Source of the DNA: Heliopora coerulea
Lineage: Eukaryota > Cnidaria > Anthozoa > Scleralcyonacea > Helioporidae
NCBI GenBank assembly: GCA_030142905.1
Contig: JASJOG010000095.1
Span: 992,001-1,056,000, forward strand
Length of the DNA stretch: 64,000 nt
Reading direction: 5' to 3'
Part shown: positions 47,501 through 61,100 of the stretch, one piece after another
Layout of the letters: each line of letters starts with the position of its first letter
Position numbering within the stretch: the stretch's first letter is position 1
Notes under the pieces: generated by a model
Told to the model about the DNA's origin: nothing
What the model saw: only the letters and a program-made list of their open reading frames with translations
The model's database searches: none
Program-made: the position numbers and the translations under genes

Positions 47501-48848
47501 TTCTTCTATCCATTTGAAGAGGAAAACAAATCCATAAACATGACTGGAGAAGAGACAATAAGAAAAGTGAACAAATCAAATAGTAGTAAAGAGCAATCAT
47601 AATTTGTATTTATCAGTAAGAGTACCAATGACATCTATGATGGCTTTTTTTTTATTTTTCTCAGTATTGTGAGACAATTTATTCAGTGTAGGGAGGGTGT
47701 CTCCATGCCATCTTGACCATAACTGGTATTTCCTGTTCCTATATGCTAGATATGGAATCAGGGATCAATAGTCAGACTTTGTACCACTATGACCAATATT
47801 CTAGGTTTTGTAGTGATTAGTGAAAATCAGTGTAACATTTTTTCAAGATCTTGTAAATTGTCAGCTTTTTGCATCTTTTAAAATAATGATATTGAATTGT
47901 TAGCTTTCATATTGGGGTTCTAATTTTGAGACACTACATTTATCACAGAGTAACAAATCAATACATAAATTCAATTAAATAATGCTAACATACCCTTTGA
48001 TAGGTTTTGATAAATCATAAATCTCATCTACTTGGACCCCATGTACACCTGAATAAAAGTTTATATGGTATTCATTTATAGACAGTCTTTAAAAAACATT
48101 CATAGCTGTTATAAGCTGATGTCATAAAATAGCTAGTAAATTACCAGATTGGTCCTCTAACTTGTTTACTTTCACACTCTCTTATTATCTACCCAGGGTT
48201 CTGCCCTGATAGCACCCAGCACTTATGCCAAAGCAGACTCTTCCACCCAGCACTTGAGAAGTGCCAAATATGTGACAAGAAAACCTGCAGTTATTTTTTA
48301 TTTTACTTAAACAATATTATTGACCGTTACTTGGTAAAATTTAACACCACAATGTGCACACAATTACCTGCCTGTGATTCAGTGAAATATGATATCCATT
48401 CAAAACCATAACGAATTGTCTGATGACTCTGGGGGGTATGGCCCCACCACTCAGATGGTCCTGGGCAGAACCCTGTCTGTCGTACACTTCTGTTATGACA
48501 TTTCTATTGAAATGCTATGATTTGAAATCAACGGAACTCGTTTTCTACTAATGTTCAGTTCAACAATCTTATGAAAAGCTTTGGAGCTGCATCAATAAAA
48601 TTATCTGAAGAAACGCTAGTGTACAAGAAATAACTCCAATTGTTTTTGTTTACTAAATCACATTAGCAACACACAGAATACTCTAATTTCTCACCAAATT
48701 CTTCCACTAGCAATAAAAAGACTCCTATAAAAAGAAGCATGAAATACTGTTACCATTCTTACGAGATGAAAAAGTTTAAGTCTGATTGAAAAAGACTTTG
48801 ACATTAACCTGGATCACTTTCTAATTCCAGCCAACCTCCGGCCGCCAT
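41536..48848 (-). CDS. BAP1: BAP1 ubiquitin carboxyl-terminal hydrolase
   Basis: Nuclear deubiquitinase that removes ubiquitin from histone H2A as part of the PR-DUB complex with ASXL proteins. Exons in coding order: 48809-48848, 48695-48724, 47994-48048, 47414-47543, 47215-47334, 46704-46765, 45747-45895, 44938-45013, 44253-44348, 43990-44017, 42631-43222, 42443-42558, 41803-41895, 41536-41721. They total 1773 nt (590 aa; human 729). Starts [16 protein letters not shown] catalytic residues are visible: [17 protein letters not shown] (Gln and Cys), ETFHFVSY (His) and FELDGL (Asp). The middle exon is Ser/Thr-rich with STDTASE. The C-terminal ULD has a coiled coil, then [20 protein letters not shown], and a basic KKKPPKRKR nuclear signal. 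The HCF-1-binding NHNY motif of human BAP1 is not seen. The start ATG sits in a YY1-like context (aaaatggcggcc). Confidence 0.94.
43603..43620. repeat. GC-rich hairpin in a BAP1 intron
   Basis: cgcgcggt-gaa-ccgcgcg forms a short strong stem. Nearby (43681-43719) is a tandem of gatctgaatgaggt-like units. Both lie in the intron between exons 10 and 11. Confidence 0.4.
46020..46145 (-). repeat. tRNA-derived SINE-like element, copy 3
   Basis: Read on the minus strand: A-box-like gctcaattggtggagcagtg, B-box-like ccagttcaaatcctgctg, then tagtcaacttttccaggtga and cttcagcagtgtagatt. It matches the order and wording of copies 1 and 2. It lies in a BAP1 intron. Confidence 0.55.
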
Positions 48849-49180
48849 TTTGGTTATAGAATTGGTCAGCGGAGTAAATGTAAAAATACCCCCAAATGAG
48901 TAGGGGGGAGGGAAAGAAGCAAAATTGACGAAATAATTGCCAGTAAATTCTTAAACTGCGAGATAAAACCATCAAAAAGCTCCTTTCTTTCTTATTTGAA
49001 ACTTCATAAGATCTAGAATTATCCTTATTTGAGATCACTGCAATCATGTTATTTATATTTTTGTTCAGGAGGAAGAAAGGTTAGACGATTGATTTCCCCC
49101 CGGATTCTAGTTACGAAAAATTCTCAAAACAAGATGGTTGACGGAATAACTTGGTTTTAAGGTTTGCACCTAAACCCAGT
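48849..49180. promoter_or_regulatory. Bidirectional BAP1/MOV10L1 promoter region
   Basis: Only 332 bp separate the start codons of the divergent BAP1 and MOV10L1 genes. YY1-like motifs lie at the BAP1 start (aaaatggcggcc) and upstream of MOV10L1 (acaagatggttgac, about 49128-49141). A short upstream ORF (MVDGITWF, 49134-49160) precedes the MOV10L1 start. A shared promoter is inferred from spacing. Confidence 0.5.
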
Positions 49181-52100
49181 ATGTTTGGGGTATTCTCCAG
49201 GATTCTCAGCCAGTTTTGGGATGGTCTACATCTTGTAGAAAACGAAAATGCAGAAAGTAAGGCAAATGACGAATTATCGTCCAGGCGAAGCCAAGAATGT
49301 TTTGACGACATCCAGCGCGGGAATTTCGTTTCCTCGATAAAGTTGGACGAACTTCGAAAACGTTTTTCTGGAAAGGTGACTAAACTGTATGACGGCTCAG
49401 GGATTATCGAAGAAGAAGTGTTTTTTAATTTTGACAAGGTCATTGGAGGATTAAGGCCAAAACTGGGCACAGAAGTGTATGTCGAAGCGAGCCGAGAAGG
49501 CATGGAGCATGGTTGGCGGGCTGACCGAGTGGAAGTCCTAATGACAGACTGGAGTAGCTTTGGTGAAGAAGGAACTTTTGAAGTTCTTGTTGGAGAAGTT
49601 ACAGAAGTTACTGGGGATAATTTGATAGTAAACTATGATTTGTTTTGCAACGTATCTTGTGCGACCATTGGTTATACCCCAAGTAAGGGAGATTGGGTTA
49701 GAGTGGAACTTACGCGGGACAGGGGCGTTGTATATGAGGTCAAAAGTGTTGGACCTCTACGTGAAAAGAATGTTATTGGGTCAATCACAGCAGTTGGTAA
49801 TGGACATGGTTACATCAATACAGATATTTTCTTTACCTTTGGAGCATGCAGAAAGAACTATATCCCACGAAGAGGGCATACTGTACAAGTGATGGCAATT
49901 GAATCTAGTCAAGGAAACTGCAAATGGAGAGCTTTAAGGATAGAGCCAAAGATGCCCAGTAAAGGAACAGGGTTAGTTATGTGTCTCTGCTCTCTTTACT
50001 CAGAATCTCAAAGTTAGTTTCTGAATCAGTTTGGATATTATGAAATCATTTCTCCATCCATGATAAAATCTGGTCAACAGGTAGAGTGGCAGACCGGTAT
50101 CCTGAAGGTGCAAGTTCAAATCCCACTTGAGTTAACATTTTTCAGTTGACTTTGGCAGTGTCAGATTATCATGAAAAGTTTCTATTCATGTGTATCTCTG
50201 AGGATGATTCTGAAATACTGGCTCTTGTTACAACTTTTCTACTTCTCTTTGTCTTTTATGTTTGTAACTCAATTAAAGACCAGAAATTTATTATTTTAGA
50301 TTCCCTCCAAATGATCAGATAGCAAACTGGTTTATGTTGCTTATAAAATTAAATGGAATTGATTTTCTAGTGATTTACAGTTGATAAGAGCTGCTCCACC
50401 TCCTCAAAGTAAATTCAGACAAGAACTACTGCGTGATAAGCAAGGTGTTTCAATTACTAATCAAGTGAACTTTGGTGATGTTAATGCTGGAGAAATGAAA
50501 GAAAAGATTGTTTGTATCAGGTAACTTTTTTTGCCTTTTAAGAGGGTATGGAAGGGAGGAAGGAATCAGGAGCAGATCCAGAATTTTTAGTAAGGGGCAG
50601 TGCAAATTTTTTTTTACTAGTTCATGCCAATGTGTGGCATTTCAGTGGAAGAATTTTTTGTGCTGCAGTCATTTCAAATGTTTTTTGAAATTGAATTTCT
50701 TCTACTCACTCTCTCTTTCCTTTGCTGTTTGTTCTGATTCTCTTTGAAAATAATCACCAATCTCCTTGGTGGTTGACATGTTTCATGCATGTGTTTTAAA
50801 ACCAAGCAAATAGTCACATGACATATAATCAAAAAAGTGGGGTGCACCTGTGGTGCACCCCCACCTAAATCTGCCCTGAGCAATGGAGCCCTAGGTTAGT
50901 TTGAGATGAAAGAGTGGCTGAAAGGTTAGGAGGGAAGGAGTTCCTGTTGAACATGGCAGGAAAAAATTTGAGATTGGACAGGAGGAATGAGGGAAAGGTA
51001 AAGAAAGGAGGGAAAAAGGGGATCATTCAAAGATCCAAGGGGGGTTAGGGGGTTTAAACCCCACCTTGAGCCACAAAACAATGTGGGTGTTCCTTGCTAT
51101 AATCTCCATGTTTACATAATAAACTTGGCTTACATCTTTTTTTCTTCTTTAATTGTACACCTTATAGGAGTGATAAAGGAACCACCATCCTTTAAAAAGT
51201 TAAAATAACCAAAGGCCTGGCTGACCACCTCCCTGCTTCTCAAAAAAAAATTGGAACTCCAACTGGCCTGGCAAACCCCCCCCCCTTCCACAAGGTTCTA
51301 GATCCACCCCTGGGGATGTAAAACCCAGAAGTTTTTCTGATTGTTGATTTAAGCCATTAAGAGGCAAAGGCACACTTGAGTGTTTTACACTGGCCAATAC
51401 GAGACAATTTTACTTGTCAAATAGATGATCCCTTCCCCCTTAATGAGTTAAATGTCTTATGCACTGTTTCTTTTTTGTTTTGTTTTTTTATTTATGTATT
51501 TTAGAAATGATGGTGAGGATGTGGTAATACTCAAGTCTGTTGAAAGGTTGAGTGAAAACAACATTTTCAATATTAAACTGACAGGAGATGTAAAAGTTTT
51601 TCACAGTGATAACAGTGAGAATGGATCAACACTTCCAATCAAACAGACGTTTGATGTCCAAATTGTACCACAGAGTATGCTACATTTAAGTATCAATATT
51701 AATTCAAGGTAGGATCCTTGTCAAAATTGTTTAACAGCTGTGTAAATCTGGATATTGTCAAGCCCTCAGAGTTTACAGTTCTGTTGCAGTCTTTTTACAA
51801 CATGGGCATTGTAATCATGTGAGTTCTTTTTTTTTTAACAGATTTTTAGGTGAGATGAATCAACTTGTTGTTTTTAATTTTGGCACATTTCAAATTGGTC
51901 GTTATTTCAAAGTTAATATTCAAGATGCTCAACAGGAGTTGCTAAATTCCAGAACACCATTTCACAAACGAAAGTTTGTTGATAGGAAGAATGCTCTAAC
52001 TAGAGTTATTGATGCAAAAGATGACCATCAGTGGATTATCCCTGGAGAAAGACCAATGTTTAAGTAAGTTAAGTTTAAGTTCAAGTTTCTTGTGGTGTTT

Positions 52101-55100
52101 GATCATTTTTAAGTTAGCCTGAGTGGACTATATGGATTGATACTTGATGGTGATGGTAGATCGTCCAGGTTAGTGTAGTCTTCATAAAGACTGTTGGTGA
52201 GTAACGTTTCGACAGCTTCAGCGGCGGTTATCTTCAAAGTCGAAAAAGAGGAACAATTGGGAACAATCTGTCTAATAGGCTGACTATTCCTCCTTTTTGA
52301 CTCTAAAGATGAGCGCCGCTGAAGCCGTCGGAACGTGAGTCATCAACAGTCTTTCTCAAGACTACACTAACCTGGACAATCTATCATCACCAACATGTAC
52401 CGATTCACCTGGATACAAACCATTTACTTTACTACTGAGTAACCATCTTCCCTTGACCTGTTCCCACTCTTGTCTTTATAAGCTCATTTGATGGGTCTTT
52501 GGGCAAAAATGATTGGTTCAGATCTCGGCTGACGTTAGTCCTGAATATAATTGGTAATCTCCAAAGTCCGAGCAGCCGTTCATACGTAAAATTGAATGCA
52601 ATAATGTTCTTCGTACAGACCCAACCCAAACCAGGCAAACTAAACATATAACTAATGACTAATTCTTCTACATTGTTGTATCGCGTTATGTTATTGAATT
52701 GCGCACTTCCGACGTACGTTGTTTTATTGGGTAGTTGCTTTGTGTGTTCGTTGCGTAACGTTCTTTTATTGCGTTGTTACAAAGCGCCCCTGTTCCATTA
52801 TGTTCTTGAATCAGGTGTTTGTGTTGTGTACTTGTTCCATCGCATTATTGCATTGGGAACCTGCTATATTACATACTTTTAGTGTGTTATTGCACGATAC
52901 ACTCATTGCATTACGTTACGTTGCACTACGTTATTGTATTCCACACTTCTTGCATTTCCTTGTGACATTGCGCAATTGTTTAATTACGTTGTTGCATTGT
53001 AGACTATTGTTGGCTTGCGCACTACACCTCGTTCCTTAAGTCAATGCTCATTTATTGCACGACACTTTTATTTGGGTTTTTTTCAGTTGCACGTATGTGG
53101 TATCACATTTCCCTATTGCGTTGTTGCATTGTGTACTTCTTTCATTACCGTTATCCCATTGCGCACTTACAGTAAACTTTTATTTCGCCTAGTTGCATTA
53201 GGTTTCTACATTTTGAGTAACGTGGTTACATGTCCGAGTTATGTCGTTGCATTATGCCATTGCGTTATGTTATTCCCGTTGTTGTTAAGCTGGGTTATGT
53301 TGCAAGGGAAGTAGGTATTGTATTGATAACTTCTTTCAAAAGTTTCCAATTATACAAAAATTTGTTTGGTAATGTGGCCAGTTGTGTGACCTGATAAGAC
53401 ACCAAACTACCTATGTAACGTTCACTAGTAATGAGGCTGTTTTATATGATGATCTTCTAACGTAATGCTTTCTCGATTTAGACAACCTACTATCAACGTT
53501 TCCTGTAAATTAAAGCAGTACGAAATTCCGAGAACATTGAGACAATATCTTTTGGATGGAATGGATCTCGTTTGTCTTATTTCCAGTTTGGGTGAGGTAA
53601 GCCGAGAAGGGAACATTTGCCATTTCAGAATTTGAATGTCGAAATTAACGACCGATGGATTTTTTGTCAACTAAGCTTCGGTTTGCCGAGACCCCTGAAT
53701 TTTTTCGGTGGCTCGATGCAATTTCCTGAAAAAAAAGAAAAAAGTAAATTCGAGACCTAAAAACATCGTACAAATGTATCTGAAATAGTGGAAAAATTGG
53801 ATGTCATACAAGTAGATTTTAAGATGAATTGTGATGATCGAAACTTTTTACCTGGAAAAATCCTGCTTTTCACTTTTGCGAAAAACTGGATCAAAAGAAT
53901 ATTTTTAGAAGTCGGCTGATTGATTATCCAATCTGCGAGAAATGTTCGAGAAAAAAACAAAAGAAAGCCAGGAAACTGGGGTCACCTGAGTCTTTTTCGA
54001 ATTAAGTTATAGAACATTTTGAAACGTCACTGTTGCTTTAGCAAGGAGTCGAACATGTAATTTTGTAATTGTTTTTGATTCTCAAACTATTTTTCGGTTT
54101 ATGACTTTCAGCTTTATACGAAATATTTAGGAGGATGTTTTTGAGTCTCACTTTAATTTTGTTTATTTTGCAATGCAAGCCTTCCACTGCAATTTTTTTT
54201 AAGCAATCTGTTGATGTCTTCTGGACACCACAAACAACAACCAAGTTCAAGTTTATTTAATTTCAGCCTTTGTCTATGAGGAATTTCAAGGAAAGGTTCT
54301 CCGCTCTTTTACACACAGAAGAAGTTCAGATGGAACTAGAGATGAGAGAATTCGACTTAGAACAGGTTAGTAACTGAAGATAAGATCACAACGCTGGGAC
54401 ACAGGAGTAGAATGTGATCCCTTTCAAATCCGATTGTCGAATATTTTTAGGTGGCATGCTGTAAATATACTCACCTTGTTCTTTCAAAAGTTCCTTTTAA
54501 ACGTATTTCATAATATATACTTATTATAGAACAAACTGTACAATATAAGGCTATAAAAGGAGAGACTTAAGCATAGAGGTTGGTGGTAGGTAGGTTTTTA
54601 TTGCATTTATTTATTTGTTGGCAGGTGTCACTCAGAGCAGTTGGAGAACTTCTGGCTCTGTCCGTTCCTGGGTTAGCTGAAGGAAGACCTTCTCTACTTA
54701 TAGGAGATCGAGTTATCCTCTCAGTGTCTGGTAGGTGTTGATTGCTTACGGCATCTTGTAGTGATAGGAGGACTGTAGAGTTGGAAAGGCGAGGACTGAA
54801 GAAGAATGGAAGAGAGAAAGGAGGAAAGAAAACAAGGCACAAGAAAGGATAAGAAGAAATAAGATGGAAAGGAAGTACATGGAATGGAATGGAGAAGATT
54901 GTGAAGGGAGAAGTAAAATAAACAAAAAAGAATCCAGGAAATAAAGTGGGGAAGACGGAAAAAACAGAAGGAAGAACGGCAGGAAAGGAAGGAAAGAAAG
55001 CAGGAAAATGAGAGAGAGAAAATTGAATGGGAAGAAAAGTAAAAGTAAAAAGGATGACCACGTAAGGGAAGAAGCGAGCCAAACAACCTGAATACATACA

Positions 55101-58100
55101 TATATATCTCTAACAAAGAGTTTTGCGTTACGTATAGGAGCTTCGTGCAACAGTCCAAAGTACGAGGGCTTTATCCACGAGGTTTGTTTTATACCGAAGA
55201 AGTTTTTCTTGAACGATTCGTTTCCACTAATGTTAATTCGAGATAATTTTCTCTTTAATTCTAGGTTTTAAACAATGAAATTCTATTGAGGTTTCATGAT
55301 GACTTTCACACAACTTATGACATGGATACCTACGATGTGACATTCTTCTTTAACAGGTTGGTTGATGAAAGCTGTTGATTTAAACAGGTTACATGCCATG
55401 TGTCGTTCACATATGTTCGTGCATGTCAAAAGTGTGTAACAATCTAAAGTCGTTGCAGAAAATGTTGGGACATCTTGACTTCTCAATTAGATTAAGCCCC
55501 CACCCCCTTCTCCCCCTTTTCAATGTTGGTGTTGCCTTCGGGAGTAAAGTACGCCGATTTAAGGTTCAGAATGAGGATGCTGTAATCTAACTTGGTAACT
55601 TGGGGAAATGCCGTTATATACCAGGGAAAACAGTGTATTTCACTTCCAGTAATTTCATGTGATAACTCGTTAATTTTTCGTCTTGCTTAGAACTCCTTTG
55701 AGGCGAGCTCACAAAGCAGTTGAGATGGCAGATTACTTAGGCGAGCAGGGTAAGAAGCTACGACTATAATTCGTTTCGTAATACTTGGTTGCAGTAGAGA
55801 GATGAGCGAGAGGAAATGTCAATTTAGTGAAAATGCATTTTTAGATTTGAAAGATCGGGTCTGCATGCCTATATGCTATTAACAAAAATTGATAATTGTT
55901 TGTAAACGATGACCTTGGTAATTAGTTCTCTGCCTTCGACTGAATAATCGAGAACTTCATACATGTGGGTTATAAGGAGATAGTTAGACATTTTGTGAAA
56001 TTTATTGTGATTCAGATGCCTATCAAGATTTTAATGCTTCCATGAAATGCCTTAATAGAAAAGACGTAAATGTCATTTGTATCATTTTAACTTGTATTAT
56101 TTTTTTCTTTCAACTTATCATTTTAATAGTTTCGGTGTACTATTTTTTATTTTTTGTTTTCTTTCTCTCTTTTGAAAAAGGGCGAACGTTTGAAGGATCT
56201 TTTCAGAAGGAAGATCTAATCAAATGTACTTTTAAACATTTTTTTGTTTTTACAGTGCTCTTTCCGAGCTGTGTGGTTCCGGCATTACCTCAAACTCTTC
56301 GTGAATTAAGACCCGACAAAGGATCAACATCTAAGGAAGAGAAGCACAAGTGTCCTAGCCATACAAATTTGTTTACTTTATTTAACTGGAGCTTAAACGA
56401 ACGACAACATGCAGCTGTTGCGAGAATCTTGAGTGGACAGTGTAGACCGATGCCTTATATTCTTTTCGGACCACCTGGGACAGGAAAAACTGTTACACTT
56501 GTGGAAGCCATTCTTCAGGTTAGCAATCTCTTCTGTATTAAACTGTCCTTTGTTACACAAACAACAAAATTCTGCAACGTATATTTCGAGAGCTGTGCCA
56601 GTAGAAAGGGTGTCCCCAATATATTTTTATGTAAGCGAACTAAGGAAGAGAGAACGTTTGTCTTGGTTGTAACGGAGTTACAGAGCCTGTCGAGAAGTTG
56701 AAGGGACACGAGAGAAGCGTGTAAAACACGAGGCTGAGGGTTTTGGTTGTCTCGAAAGAGGAGGGAGGGGAAGAGAAGTGTAAAATGGGGGAAAGGATTG
56801 AAGAGGGAAAAAAGGGAGAGGAGGTATTAAGGGAAGAGAAATTGTGAAGGGAGGAGAAGGGAGTTTAGGAACGAGAGAAAGGATAGAAATGTAAGGAGAA
56901 AAAAGAGTAGTGGAAAGGTGGGGAAAGAGGAAAAGAACGAATTGGGAGGAGGCAAATGAGCATTCAAAACAGGGGTTTTCATTAAAGTGGTTCTCCGTTC
57001 GTCCATGCAGTTCTGACTTTAGCTAAACGTACTTTTGAAGACGTGAAGAATGAGGTTAGCAGTTTGATAACGTATCATCTATCCTCAAACCGAGAACGCT
57101 ATTATTTCTCATTTCAAAGGAACGTTCTAGTAATACCAAAGGGTATTTTTGTAGAATTGTAGACAGTCCCTTACATAGACAACTTCGTCAAACATTTCCT
57201 TAGGTATTTTACCGTGTCAAGTCCAGCAGAATCCTTGCTTGTGCGCCGTCAAACAGTGCCACTGATTTGATTGTAAGTAACCTTGGAGACTTAACCTAAT
57301 GTGCTGAACTAAACGACCTAGTATGATTTCAGCTCTTGTCTTATTGCACAGTTAGCAGAACGTCAAAATTCTAAATATATTTCATTGGTTCTACTTATTC
57401 CTAACTTTTAGATCAGCGAGTAAAACATTACACTAGTGAAGTAAATGCCATTGGATTCTTTCAAACGCATTAGGTGGGCTCACAGCTTGGTCGTGGGTTA
57501 CTCCTGACATAGAACATGGCATCGGTAGAAGGAAGACTGCCAGTTTTGATCACTGGTATAATGCGAGTGTTCTTCCTTGCCTAGCTTGGTAACTTTGAGA
57601 GCAGATGTATCACGAGATATCCCGATTGATCCCTGTTTTACACATTTCCTGACTTCTCTTGAATAATATCGGAGTTCCCCCTGGGCCTGGCTTATTTTCG
57701 TTTTTATTTCCCACCACAGGCTGAACGTCTTCATCAGAGTGGTACCATCGCTGAAGGAGACATGGTGCGATTGAATGCTTTTCAACGTCAGCAAAATATC
57801 CCTGAGGATATCGAGAATTACAGTACCAGCACCCAGAAACTTGACATGGCCGCCCATTATCGCATTGTTATCTGCACCTGCACTACAGCTGGTCAGCTCC
57901 ATACGCTCGGTCTACCAGCGGGACATTTTACTCACGTGTTTATAGATGAGGTTGGATGATCAAACAATCGGTCTTCGTTCAATTCGACATCTTGTCTAAT
58001 GTTGACAATTCTTTTTAGGCTGGCCAAGCAACGGAACCAGAGAGTTTGGTTCCAATCAGCTTTTTGGCGGGAACGGATGGACAGGTGAGTCTAGTACCAG

Positions 58101-61100
58101 TAGTTTAGTGTATGGTAAGTGGTCCAGTTTGATCGGTTAAACTGCTGACTTGTCTTCGATGATAAGAAACATTCTTGTAGCTCATGTCAGAAAAAGATGT
58201 TGTCTTAGTCCTTGACGGGGATTGAACCTTTAAACATGTGATAACAATTGAAGTGCAAGGACTCAAATGGTGAGAGGTTACATATGTGCACAACTGGTGA
58301 CGTTTTTATGACCCGTGACACGTTGTAACCAATGGGCTAAAAGGATTTATTTTAATTTCTGAGCCAAGGTCACAGTGACCTTCTGATGACCGATGGCCAC
58401 ACTCTAACCATTTAGCTACAAGGGTTCATTTCGTGGGCGAATGTCACGGATGTGCACCACCCATAATCTGACAGCCAGTAATACTATCTAAACATTGAGC
58501 TAAAAGGTCTGAGATAATGAGTGAGTTACACATATGTGCAACGCTTAAGACTCAAAATGGACAGCAAAGGTTACAAATTTAAGATTGTTCGTTTCTGTGA
58601 AATATAGAATTGATTAAAAGACTTGTCCTCTTGTTACTTCTTACAGATAATTCTCGGTGGTGACCCTCATCAGTTAGGAGCCGTACTTCGTTCAACAATG
58701 GCTCAGTCTTACGGACTAAATACCTCCTTATTAGAACGTCTCATGAACCGGACTCCTTATGTACGAGACGAAAAGAAGTTCTCAGATCACGGTTGTTATG
58801 ACCCACTAACAGTGACCAAACTGGTGTGTAATTATAGATCTCACCAGGCTCTGCTGAAGCTGCCATCTCGATTGTTCTATCATTCAGAACTTGTTGCATG
58901 TGCTGATGATGAGGTGAAGAACTGTCTCACCGACTGGGACACTTTGCCAAACAAAAATGGGTTCCCACTCATATTTCATGGCGTTAAGGTGAGTGGGAGA
59001 TGTTTTTATTTCGGACACAACACAACAGCACGTCGCACGAACCGTCGCAGTTACTTCCGTTTCTTAGGGAAGTTTCCAGCCAAAAACGAATTCAGAAGGA
59101 AGAGATAGAAGTGATAAGTAGGCGCAAAGACAACTTTGAACCGAATCCAAAAATAGATGCGGACGCAAAATGCGAACCAGAGAGTAATTGACGCACAAAC
59201 ACATACACAAACATAAGCACCAAACACAAACTGAAACAGGAACACAGACGCAGACCCAATCTGGTACAGACAGGCCATATTCATAAATGGCAGCCCTCAT
59301 ATTATTCTTTTTTATGTATTTAAATCAGCCCAAGGAACCTCATTCTTATCTCAAACTTCTTTTGATGTGAACACTTGAACGAGTCTTAAGTAACTTAAGT
59401 GTAGATAAAAGGATATTATGTTGGCGACCATTTGTGAATATGGTTCGAACAGACAAATACACCAGGAGATGGGGATAAAAGTGCGGGAAAACAATGGTTT
59501 GAAACTGAGTCAGAGGTGAAGGTGGAGGTGGAGATGCAGGTTTAGATGGCGGTAGATATAGAAGTTATTTTGGAGACGAAGTTGGAGGTTCAGGTGAAAG
59601 GGAAGATAGTCATTTGTTCAGGGATAGAAAGACAAATTGAAATAACGGCAAACGACATAATGAAATTCATTCCGAGCGGCATCCTTATCCATTGATGATG
59701 TGTTCATGTTTTTCTCCTTAAGGGCGAAGACCTACGTGAAGGCAACAGTCCGTCCTGGTTTAATGCAGTAGAAGCCGTCCAAGTGATTAGATATGTTCAA
59801 GAATTGCGGTCGTTTACAAAACACCCAGTTCAATTGACTGACATTGGCATCGTTACTCCTTATAGAAAACAGGTAATGATTAACTTAAACCTTGCGAGTT
59901 GCTCTGTTTGGCTCGAATTATTTTCTTATACTTGCATGCCAGAGGAAAGTTATAACTGGGACGCACATTCTGTCCTCTTTCCCTGTCACATATTTATTTA
60001 TTTTACTGGCATTATTCTGTTTGTTTTATTATTTTGAGACCAATTAACCGCTTAATAAAAATTATGTTATACTGTCTTTAACGAAAACGTGTTTTGGGTT
60101 TCTTGATGTATTTTTGAAATCCTTACAAGTTGCCATCCTTGGTGAAAAAACATACTGCTGATCTTGCACGGTTTTTGATGTATTATTTGCGACTATATTC
60201 GGTGCGCAATTGCTTAACTATCGGGGATATTTATTTCCAGGTTGAAAAAATACGACTGTTGTTGGATAGACTTGGTATGGCAGAGGTTAAAGTTGGTTCT
60301 GTTGAAGAGTTTCAAGGGCAAGAAAGACTCGTTATTGTAATATCAACAGTAAGTAGTCTTATTAGCGAGTTTGATTGAAGAGGGGACTTGAATATGGATG
60401 GAATGATGTTGAGATAGGTTTATGAGCAGAGAAAGGTAGAGTTAGAGAGGGAAATGGGGCAGTGCCGGATTAGCACAGAGGTCTACGATCCTTGGAAATC
60501 TTTGAAAGTACTTAATTTTTGAATGTATTTAAGGTAGACGACCGAGTGTAGTTAAGCTTTATAGCTGATAGAAATTTGCGTTCTTTTCTAGGTTCGTTCA
60601 CAAAGCAATTTAATCGGATTTGACCTCACTCATAACCTTGGCTTTCTCAAGAATCCTAAACGGTTTAATGTTGCGATTACGAGAGCACAAGCTTTGCTGA
60701 TTATCGTGGGTAATCCTCATGTTCTTAGTAAGGTATTGTGACCTAAAAGATGTAGAAGTGAAGGTTACGTAAGGCAATTTGCATTTTAGAAGTAGAAGTG
60801 GGGGGAACACTAGGCAATTTGGGGTGCATTTTCGAAATATCCGAACCAAAATGAATTTCTTATACTTACGAAAACAGAACAGGACCAACTGCTGCTGAAC
60901 AATCTCCAACACGAAATAAAGAGCAGGGAACGCTAAATAATTGAAAGCAAACGAAAAGAACAGAAAAACAATGAAAGACAAAACAAATTTAGTAAAACAA
61001 AAAGCAGACAGAAAGAAATCGGTAAAAAGCGTTGCAGAGCGCTTTCCTCTAGATCAGAGGAAAACTAAAGAAAATGAAGGCAAAACAATGCATAGCATTG

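Noticed and set aside
52655..53314. Cys-rich ORFs of 75-106 aa
   Set aside because: They lie in the degenerate satellite between MOV10L1 exons 4 and 5. Composition follows the repeat words.
54567..55158. Long overlapping minus-strand ORFs (134-176 aa) rich in Phe/Ser/Leu
   Set aside because: They are the complement of a polypurine intron tract in MOV10L1 and cover its exon 7. Composition is low-complexity and no domain is visible.
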